A DNA stretch of 5,733 bases. Source: an uncultured Clostridia bacterium. Lineage in GTDB: Bacteria > Bacillota > Clostridia > Oscillospirales > Acutalibacteraceae. Within the stretch, counting starts at the first letter, position 1; each line of letters begins with the position of its first letter. The stretch covers positions 1 through 5,733 of the forward strand of contig CANONE010000129.1 of assembly GCA_947567585.1 (NCBI GenBank). Direction: 5' to 3'. Below, one piece after another: positions 1 through 3,464 of the stretch. Below the pieces are notes generated by a model, which made no database searches, was not told the origin of the DNA, and worked only from the letters and a program-made list of their open reading frames with translations. A program made the position numbers and the translations under genes.

Positions 1-690
1 GATATCCTTTTGCCGGAAATTGCCAATATTTATAAGGAGACGGCGGAGGATGGGAGCTGGTGCTTCTCCTTCTCCGTCACCTATCAGGGCCATGGGCCCT
101 ATCAGACAGATGAGAACCGCTGGGGAGAGAATTTTGTCCGGCCAGGGGAACTCACTCCAGAAACAGAAAATATTCTCAACAACTATCTGGGCTCTGTACA
201 GTCTACAGGAGAGGAGCTTTGGAAATTTGTGGACCAGTACCGGGAACTGGAACGGCCCGTGGTGATTGTGGTGTTTGGCGACCACAAGCCCTGGCTGGGA
301 GACGGCAACAGCGTCTATACAGAACTAGGCGTTGACTTGCAGCAGGACCACAAAGAGGGTTTCCTCAACTACTATGGTACCCGCTATCTGATCTGGGCCA
401 ATGACGCGGCCAAAAAGAAGCTGGGGAATGATTTCACCGGAGAGGGTCAGGCCATAGCCCCCTGCTTCTTAATGAACCAAGTGTTCCGGCTCTGCGGCTG
501 GCAGGGGCCGGCCTATATGCAGTATACCTCGGAGCTGATGGACCGGCTGCCGGTGGTCCATCTGACAGGCGCCTGCATCAGCCGCGAGGGGGAGTTTATC
601 CCCAAGCCCCAGGGAGAGGACGCCGAAAAGATCCAGGAACTGCGCCGGGTGGAGTACTACATGCGCCACGAATTTCTATATGGCGGTTGA
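1..690 (+). CDS. LTA synthase / sulfatase-family membrane enzyme, C-terminal part (5' end outside window)
   Basis: The reading frame is open from base 1, so only the last 229 residues are seen and the true start lies upstream. The visible part looks like the extracellular catalytic domain of the LtaS/alkaline-phosphatase superfamily, which transfers or cleaves phosphoglycerol or related groups at the outer face of the membrane. Two family landmarks are visible: a VTYQGHGPY segment near residues 26-34, comparable to the substrate-side motif before the last metal site, and VVFGDHKPWLG near residues 90-100, whose Asp-His pair matches the metal-binding DH of LtaS-type enzymes. The Thr nucleophile and N-terminal membrane helices would lie upstream of the window. 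The end has no membrane segment and finishes with a charged EKIQELRRVEYYMRHEF stretch. Substrate (lipoteichoic acid, another glycerophosphate polymer, or a sulfate ester) cannot be decided. It is separated from the ribosomal genes by a promoter and looks functionally unrelated to them. Confidence 0.8.
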   Translation, partial: DILLPEIANIYKETAEDGSWCFSFSVTYQGHGPYQTDENRWGENFVRPGELTPETENILNNYLGSVQSTGEELWKFVDQYRELERPVVIVVFGDHKPWLGDGNSVYTELGVDLQQDHKEGFLNYYGTRYLIWANDAAKKKLGNDFTGEGQAIAPCFLMNQVFRLCGWQGPAYMQYTSELMDRLPVVHLTGACISREGEFIPKPQGEDAEKIQELRRVEYYMRHEFLYGG

Positions 691-710
691 AGAGAGTGGA
701 ACATAGCAAG

Positions 711-735
711 AAAATGTAAAAAAATTTAAGAAAAC
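711..735 (+). promoter_or_regulatory. A/T-rich UP-element-like tract upstream of the S10 promoter
   Basis: This block is nearly all A and T in a GC-rich window and includes a run of seven A followed by TTT. It sits just upstream of the -35 box, about -62 to -38 from the predicted start, where RNA polymerase alpha C-terminal domains bind UP elements at strong promoters. Ribosomal promoters often carry such tracts. The assignment is by position and composition only. Confidence 0.5.
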
Positions 736-737
736 CC

Positions 738-766
738 TTGCAAAACCCAATCCCTTGTGGTAATAT
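738..766 (+). promoter_or_regulatory. Sigma-A-type promoter of the S10 operon
   Basis: A -35 box TTGCAA (738-743) and a -10 box TAATAT (761-766) are separated by exactly 17 nt. TG at 758-759 gives an extended -10 (TGg-TAATAT). Each hexamer matches the housekeeping consensus at 4 of 6 positions. Transcription would begin near 773. This is the only good promoter seen between the upstream gene and rpsJ, and no comparable site was found inside the operon, so it probably drives all genes to the window end. Confidence 0.7.
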
Positions 767-991
767 GTACTGGTACGACTGCTAAGGGGCAAATCAGCCC
801 CTGAAAATCTGGAAAAGCGGGAGCTTGCGTCTCCCGCCCCAGAAACCCAGCGTACGGCAACCCAAAACGCGGGAGCATCTTACTGTACGCGCCGGCAGGC
901 TGCTGGTTCGCACAAAAGCAGGGCGTGGCTTTGCCCGGCTCCGCGAAGAGGGTCCGGCGTCACGCTGGGTGGGCGATGAAGCGGGAGGTTG

Positions 992-1025
992 CGGCTACTT
1001 TCCTTTGGAAGCTTAGCCGGTTTTT
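992..1025 (+). terminator. Possible intrinsic terminator/attenuator 1 in the rpsJ leader
   Basis: CGGCTA (992-997) pairs perfectly with TAGCCG (1014-1019). Inside it TTTCC (999-1003) pairs with GGAAG (1007-1011) around a TTT loop. One G and then five T (1021-1025) follow. This is the layout of a Rho-independent terminator with a small internal loop and a short U-tract. Because it lies inside the leader of an essential operon, it could only be conditional, i.e. an attenuator. A competing partner for its 3' arm exists at 935-940. Confidence 0.45.
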
Positions 1026-1026
1026 C
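1016..1026 (+). repeat. Direct repeat GCCGGTTTTTC, copy 1
   Basis: This 11-mer occurs again, identically, at 1171-1181. In both places it forms the 3' arm base plus T-tract of a terminator-like hairpin. The hairpins differ in their remaining sequence. Confidence 0.85.
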
Positions 1027-1143
1027 CGTGGAGCATGTCCGATTTTAAACCGGGCGAGGGAATCTGAAATGTGGGAACCGCCGGAGGAAGCTCCGGTAGG
1101 CCGGAAGCGTTTCGGAGATTATTGTGAGTTTTTGACTCTGTCC

Positions 1144-1180
1144 CCGGGTTCCGTCCGTAAAGGGCGGTTCGCCGGTTTTT
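1144..1180 (+). terminator. Possible intrinsic terminator/attenuator 2 in the rpsJ leader
   Basis: An outer CCGG/CCGG pair (1144-1147 with 1172-1175) encloses an inner stem CCGTCC/GGGCGG (1151-1156 with 1162-1167, one G-U) with loop GTAAA, and is followed at once by five T (1176-1180). A small internal loop separates the two stems. The alternative GGCG/CGCC hairpin (1163-1166 with 1170-1173) also leads into the T-tract. It is 80 nt before the rpsJ start, so as a full terminator it would silence the operon; conditional or partial action is the only sensible reading. Confidence 0.4.
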
Positions 1181-1181
1181 C
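1171..1181 (+). repeat. Direct repeat GCCGGTTTTTC, copy 2
   Basis: Second exact copy of the 11-mer at 1016-1026, again at the 3' end of a terminator-like hairpin in the rpsJ leader. Confidence 0.85.
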
Positions 1182-1241
1182 TATGCCGGGAGAGGGAACA
1201 CCCGGGGCAGTGTTAGAAAAAACAAGACGCCCAAAGAACTA

Positions 1242-1249
1242 TTAGGAGG
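1242..1249 (+). promoter_or_regulatory. Ribosome binding site of rpsJ
   Basis: TTAGGAGG ends 10 nt before the GTG at 1260. It supports GTG as the start codon of rpsJ; no ATG or TTG in frame fits the S10 N-terminus better. Confidence 0.85.
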
Positions 1250-1259
1250 CGGTAAAAAA

Positions 1260-1571
1260 GTGGCAGTCAAGGAAAAAATCAGGATCAGGCTGAAGGGGTA
1301 CGACCACCAGCTGGTGGACCAGTCTTCAGAAAAAATCGTGGCGACAGCAAAGCGCACCGGCGCTCGGGTTTCCGGGCCTGTGCCGCTGCCCACGGAGAAG
1401 CAGGTGGTTACCATTCTGCGGGCCGTTCACAAATACAAGGACAGCCGCGAGCAGTTTGAGCAGCGCACCCATAAGCGCCTGATCGACATTCTTAGGCCCA
1501 GCAACAAGACGGTGGAAGCACTGATGGGTCTGGAGCTCCCCGCCGGCGTTGAGATCGAGATCAAGCTCTGA
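1260..1571 (+). CDS. rpsJ: 30S ribosomal protein S10 (NusE)
   Basis: S10 lies in the head of the small subunit and, as NusE, also joins NusB in transcription antitermination complexes. The 103-residue product has the usual family length. It begins AVKEKIRIRLKGYDHQ and contains GARVSGPVPLPTEK (residues 34-47) and the rRNA-contacting loop with KYKDSREQFEQRTHKRLIDI (58-77), ending in the typical LPAGVEIEIKL. The family's common RSPH before this loop reads RAVH (54-57) here, a variant I associate with Clostridia. The GTG start is set by the AGGAGG site and the conserved N-terminus. It is the first gene of the operon, preceded by a leader of about 485 nt and followed by an unusually long 292-nt gap before rplC. 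Confidence 0.98.
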   Translation: MAVKEKIRIRLKGYDHQLVDQSSEKIVATAKRTGARVSGPVPLPTEKQVVTILRAVHKYKDSREQFEQRTHKRLIDILRPSNKTVEALMGLELPAGVEIEIKL

Positions 1572-1587
1572 TCCCAACCAACCGAGT

Positions 1588-1594
1588 AAGGAGG
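1588..1594 (+). promoter_or_regulatory. Orphan Shine-Dalgarno-like sequence AAGGAGG
   Basis: This is a perfect complement of the 16S rRNA 3' end but no ATG, GTG or TTG follows within the usual 4-14 nt. It lies 17 nt after the rpsJ stop, in the loop closed by ACCGA/TCGGT in one alternative fold. Confidence 0.5.
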
Positions 1595-1599
1595 GTCAA

Positions 1600-1625
1600 G
1601 TCGGTAAGCCTTAGCGTTTATCGAC
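1600..1625 (+). other. 10-bp RNA hairpin downstream of rpsJ
   Basis: GTCGGTAAGC (1600-1609) pairs with GTTTATCGAC (1616-1625), including two G-U pairs, around loop CTTAGC. The T1601-T1605 part (TCGGT) is also the exact complement of ACCGA at 1581-1585, so two folds exclude one another. There is no U-tract after the stem, so it is not an intrinsic terminator. Confidence 0.6.
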
Positions 1626-1691
1626 CAATAACCTAGACGGGGCGGAGAACTGAACGAGGCGGCCGCAGGGCTGCAGGCAGAGGAGAAGGCT

Positions 1692-1754
1692 GTGCTATAT
1701 TATATTAAGCAAGCTGTCTGCCCGCCCGCCGGGCCAACGGTTTGGACAGGATAG
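1692..1754 (+). CDS. Possible 20-codon small ORF between rpsJ and rplC
   Basis: GTG at 1692 is preceded by AGGAG (1681-1685) at a 6-nt spacing and reads 20 codons to TAG at 1752, giving MLYYIKQAVCPPAGPTVWTG. No family is recognised. The start codon lies inside a predicted hairpin (1688-1715), so translation could be structure-dependent, as with leader peptides. Equally it may be chance: short ORFs with a partial SD are common. Listed as a candidate only. Confidence 0.15.
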   Translation: MLYYIKQAVCPPAGPTVWTG

Positions 1755-1798
1755 ATTCGGCGGAAAAAGTTTCGTCCACCTTTACAAAGGCGGTGGAG

Positions 1799-1817
1799 CG
1801 CGAGGCAGAACCTCGCG
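1799..1817 (+). other. 7-bp GC-rich hairpin upstream of rplC
   Basis: CGCGAGG (1799-1805) pairs perfectly with CCTCGCG (1811-1817) around loop CAGAA. No T-tract follows, so it is not an intrinsic terminator. Its 3' arm shares CCTC with the competing helix that would cover the orphan SD at 1822-1829. Confidence 0.65.
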
Positions 1818-1821
1818 GCCT

Positions 1822-1829
1822 TAGGAGGT
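1822..1829 (+). promoter_or_regulatory. Orphan Shine-Dalgarno-like sequence TAGGAGGT
   Basis: This strong SD lies 34 nt upstream of the rplC ATG, too far to serve it, and no start codon stands at normal distance. GAGGTT (1825-1830) is the exact complement of AACCTC at 1809-1814, which can instead pair upstream in the CGCGAGG/CCTCGCG hairpin. It may be a standby ribosome site, a regulatory target or a relic. Confidence 0.5.
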
Positions 1830-1848
1830 TCCCACATCCCGGGAGTAG

Positions 1849-1854
1849 AAAGGA
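1849..1854 (+). promoter_or_regulatory. Ribosome binding site of rplC
   Basis: AAAGGA ends 9 nt before the ATG at 1864. An in-frame TAG at 1846-1848 excludes any earlier start, so this modest site, not the stronger TAGGAGGT at 1822-1829, must initiate L3. Confidence 0.7.
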
Positions 1855-1863
1855 AAGAAAGCA

Positions 1864-2496
1864 ATGAAAAAAGGGATCATCGGTAAGAAGGTCGGCATGA
1901 CGCAGATCTTTGATGACAAGGGAAAGGTTATTCCCGTCACGGTGGTAGAGGCTGGGCCCTGTGTGGTTGTCCAGAAGAAGACCGTGGAGAACGACGGCTA
2001 TGACGCCGTGCAGATTGGCTTTGGCGACCAGAAGCCCCAGCGGGTGAACAAGCCTATGACCGGGCACTTCAAAAAGGGAGACGTGGCCCCCAAGAAGACT
2101 CTTCGCGAACTGCGGCTGGAGGACGTCAGCGCTGTGAACGTAGGCGATCTGATTAAAGCCGACGCCTTTGAGGCCGGCGAGCGCATCGACGTGACCGGTA
2201 CCAGCAAAGGCAAGGGGTACGCGGGCGTTATCAAGCGGTGGAATTTCCACAGGCTGAAGGAAACCCACGGTTCCGGCCCTGTTGCCCGCCATGGCGGCTC
2301 CAACGGCGCGTGCTCCAGCCCCTCCCGGGTATGGAAGGGGCTGAAAATGGCCGGCCATCTGGGCGCCGAGACCGTTACGGTGCAGAACCTGACGGTAGCC
2401 AAGGTGGACGCCGAGCATAACCTGATAGCCATCAAGGGTGCCATTCCCGGCCCCAACGGCGGCATCGTCATCCTGCGCGACAGCGTGAAGGCTTAA
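1864..2496 (+). CDS. rplC: 50S ribosomal protein L3
   Basis: L3 is an early-assembling large-subunit protein that binds near the 3' end of 23S rRNA and sends an extension toward the peptidyl-transferase centre. The 210-residue length fits the family. Landmarks are the N-terminal GIIGKKVGMTQIFDDKGKV (4-22), TGTSKGKGYAGVIKRWNF (111-128), the extension THGSGPVARHGGSNGACSSPSRVWKGLKMAGHLG (134-167) and the C-terminal VTVQNL and KGAIPGPNGGIVILRDSVK. Where E. coli has HRxPGSIGQ, this protein has ARHGGSNGA, and the Gln methylated in E. coli (Q150) is Ser here. I recall a similar RHAGS form in Clostridia, so this is probably a lineage variant. The start is fixed by the upstream in-frame TAG. It follows the long structured gap after rpsJ and is followed 17 nt later by rplD. 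Confidence 0.98.
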   Translation: MKKGIIGKKVGMTQIFDDKGKVIPVTVVEAGPCVVVQKKTVENDGYDAVQIGFGDQKPQRVNKPMTGHFKKGDVAPKKTLRELRLEDVSAVNVGDLIKADAFEAGERIDVTGTSKGKGYAGVIKRWNFHRLKETHGSGPVARHGGSNGACSSPSRVWKGLKMAGHLGAETVTVQNLTVAKVDAEHNLIAIKGAIPGPNGGIVILRDSVKA

Positions 2497-2513
2497 GGGG
2501 AGGAGGAAGAAGA

Positions 2514-3137
2514 ATGGCTGAAGTAGCAGTTTTGAATATGCAGGGCCAGGAAGTGGGCCGGCAGCAGCTCTCCGATGAGATCTTCGGCATCGAGCCCAAC
2601 ATCCCTGTAATGAACGATATGGTGAAGAACTATCTGGCGAACCAGCGCCAGGGCACCCAGTCGGCGCTGACCCGCACGGAAGTTTCCGGCGGTGGCCGCA
2701 AGCCGTGGCGGCAGAAGGGCACAGGCCGCGCCCGTCAGGGCAGCACCCGGGCCCCCCAGTGGACCCACGGCGGCGTAGTGTTCGCCCCAAAGCCCCGGTG
2801 CTACCGCTACACCCTCAATAAGAAGGTGCGGCGGCTGGCAATGAAGTCCGCCCTTTCCTCCAAGGTATTGGACGGCGAGATGGTGGTGATCGACAAGATC
2901 GCCTGCGAGGGCTTCAAAACCAAGACCATCGCCCAGATGCTGAAGGCTGTGGGCAGCGAGAAGAAGGCCCTCATTGTGCTGGACGGCGTAGACGAGAAGG
3001 TGATTGCTTCCGCCCGGAACATCCCCGGCGTGAAGACCGCCCAGGTGAATACTTTGAATGTTTACGACATCCTGGGGGCCGATAAGTTTATCGTAGCCCA
3101 GGGAGCCGTGGAGAAGATACAGGAGGTGTATGCGTAA
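2514..3137 (+). CDS. rplD: 50S ribosomal protein L4
   Basis: L4 binds 23S rRNA domain I and lines the peptide exit tunnel with an extended loop. In E. coli it is also the autogenous repressor of this operon. The 207-residue length fits the family. The N-terminal strand AEVAVLNMQGQEVG is followed by the tunnel loop SGGGRKPWRQKGTGRARQGSTRAPQWTHGGVVFAPKPR (58-95). Lys68 in WRQKGTGRAR corresponds to E. coli Lys63, a position of macrolide-resistance mutations, and is wild type here. The C-terminal half (122-207) has the usual alpha/beta fold with ALIVLDG and NTLNVYDILGADKFIV. A strong GGGGAGGAGG site ends 7 nt before the ATG. Its stop overlaps the rplW start. Any autoregulatory role in this organism is inference from E. 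coli. Confidence 0.98.
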   Translation: MAEVAVLNMQGQEVGRQQLSDEIFGIEPNIPVMNDMVKNYLANQRQGTQSALTRTEVSGGGRKPWRQKGTGRARQGSTRAPQWTHGGVVFAPKPRCYRYTLNKKVRRLAMKSALSSKVLDGEMVVIDKIACEGFKTKTIAQMLKAVGSEKKALIVLDGVDEKVIASARNIPGVKTAQVNTLNVYDILGADKFIVAQGAVEKIQEVYA

Positions 3138-3427
3138 TGCAGGCCCATGACATCATTATCCGCCCCATTATCACTGAGAAGACCATGGACGGCAACACCA
3201 TGAAGAAGTACACCTTCGAGGTTGACAAGGCCGCCACTAAGATTGACGTGAAGCGGGCCGTGGAGAGCGCCTTCGGCGTAAAGGTCAGCAAGGTGAACAC
3301 CCTCCACGTTCGGGGCAGGCTGCGCCGCCAGGGGCGCTATCAGGGCTATACCAAGTCTTGGAAAAAGGCTGTGGTCACCCTGACGGAGGACAGCAAGACC
3401 ATCGAGTTCTTCGAAAGCATGGTCTAA
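3137..3427 (+). CDS. rplW: 50S ribosomal protein L23
   Basis: L23 sits at the peptide exit and forms the docking site for trigger factor and the signal recognition particle. The 96-residue protein has the usual length. It starts MQAHDIIIRPIITEKTMD; Glu14 in TEK corresponds to the trigger-factor-docking Glu18 of E. coli. VESAFGVKVSKVNTLHVRGRLRRQGRYQGYTKSWKKAVVTL (42-82) is the typical core, with the flexible rRNA-binding loop at about 58-75. The ATG shares its A with the rplD TAA (TAATG), and AGGAGG at 3121-3126 lies 10 nt upstream within rplD, so translational coupling to L4 is likely. An ATG at 3130 is out of frame and reaches a stop after six codons. Confidence 0.98.
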   Translation: MQAHDIIIRPIITEKTMDGNTMKKYTFEVDKAATKIDVKRAVESAFGVKVSKVNTLHVRGRLRRQGRYQGYTKSWKKAVVTLTEDSKTIEFFESMV

Positions 3428-3464
3428 TGGCCGGGACTTTAGCATAGGAGAGTGAACAGGAGAA

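Larger units (their letters stand above)
773..1259 (+). ncRNA. Long structured 5' leader of the S10 operon mRNA (putative cis-regulatory RNA)
   Basis: About 485 nt lie between the predicted transcription start and the rpsJ GTG with no convincing protein gene; the two short ORFs here have no family resemblance. The region is dense in inverted repeats. In order: AGGGGC/GCCCCT (785-790 with 797-802); GCGGGAG/CTCCCGC (817-823 with 831-837); a 9-bp long-range pair ACCCAGCGT/ACGCTGGGT (845-853 with 962-970) enclosing a 7-bp helix (889-895 with 954-960, one G-U) and CTGCT/AGCAG (900-904 with 917-921); a terminator-like hairpin (992-1025); CCGGAG/CTCCGG with a GAAG loop (1081-1096); CCGGAA/TTTCGG (1101-1115); a second terminator-like element (1144-1180); and a hairpin at 1184-1209. 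In E. coli the S10 leader binds L4 for autogenous control by attenuation and translation block. Whether L4 or another ligand acts here is unknown. I do not recognise it as a T-box or a named riboswitch. Confidence 0.6.
1572..1863 (+). ncRNA. Structured intercistronic region between rpsJ and rplC (putative cis-regulatory RNA)
   Basis: These 292 nt interrupt an operon whose later gaps are 37 nt or less. No recognisable protein is encoded, though two short ORFs are possible. Foldable elements: a 10-bp hairpin GTCGGTAAGC/GTTTATCGAC (1600-1609 with 1616-1625, two G-U) with loop CTTAGC; a long hairpin formed by GGCAGA/TCTGCC (1676-1681 with 1717-1722) and inner pairs 1688-1691 with 1712-1715 and 1693-1696 with 1708-1711; GCCC/GGGC (1724-1727 with 1731-1734); CGGAA/TTTCG (1761-1765 with 1770-1774, one G-U); TCCACC/GGTGGA (1775-1780 with 1792-1797); and CGCGAGG/CCTCGCG (1799-1805 with 1811-1817). 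Two perfect Shine-Dalgarno-like sequences (1588-1594 and 1822-1829) have no start codon at proper distance. No promoter with both boxes was found. It could be a site of autogenous control, RNA processing or mRNA stabilisation; the role is not known to me. Confidence 0.55.

Noticed and set aside
900..921. T-arm-like CTGCT GGTTCGC ... AGCAG suggesting a tRNA
   Set aside because: The loop is 12 nt rather than 7 and no acceptor, D or anticodon arms are found around it.
1064..1096. T-box-like string GTGGGAACCGCC near 1071-1082
   Set aside because: It resembles the T-box core GGGTGGAACCGCG only with an inserted G, the preceding specifier stem could not be identified, and T-boxes regulate amino-acid-related genes rather than S10 operons.
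825..1245. Two short + strand ORFs (63 and 106 codons) in the rpsJ leader
   Set aside because: They overlap each other in different frames, have no suitable ribosome binding site, encode Arg/Gly-rich sequence without family features, and run across the inverted repeats that explain the region better as RNA.
1641..1657. GAACTGAA resembling a stretch of 23S rRNA, as an rRNA mimic for a ribosomal protein
   Set aside because: The match is only 8 nt and not supported by a shared secondary structure that I could draw.
1659..1676. GCGGCCGC and CTGCAG palindromes (restriction-site-like) suggesting a cloning junction
   Set aside because: Such palindromes are common in GC-rich DNA; the flanking sequence is continuous with the surrounding helices and shows no vector sequence.
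1696..1706. TATATTATATT as a -10 box for a separate rplC promoter
   Set aside because: No -35-like hexamer stands 16-18 nt upstream (the sequence there is GGCAGAGG-like); the A/T run is better explained as the loop of the hairpin 1688-1715.
1705..2790. Long - strand ORF opposite rplC and the spacer
   Set aside because: It covers the certain genes rplC and rplD antisense, has low-complexity Gly/Ala/Pro-rich sequence and arises from the GC-rich codon pattern of the + strand genes.
3130..3150. Alternative ATG at 3130 for rplW
   Set aside because: It is out of frame with L23 and reaches TGA after six codons; ATG 3137 gives the conserved L23 N-terminus.
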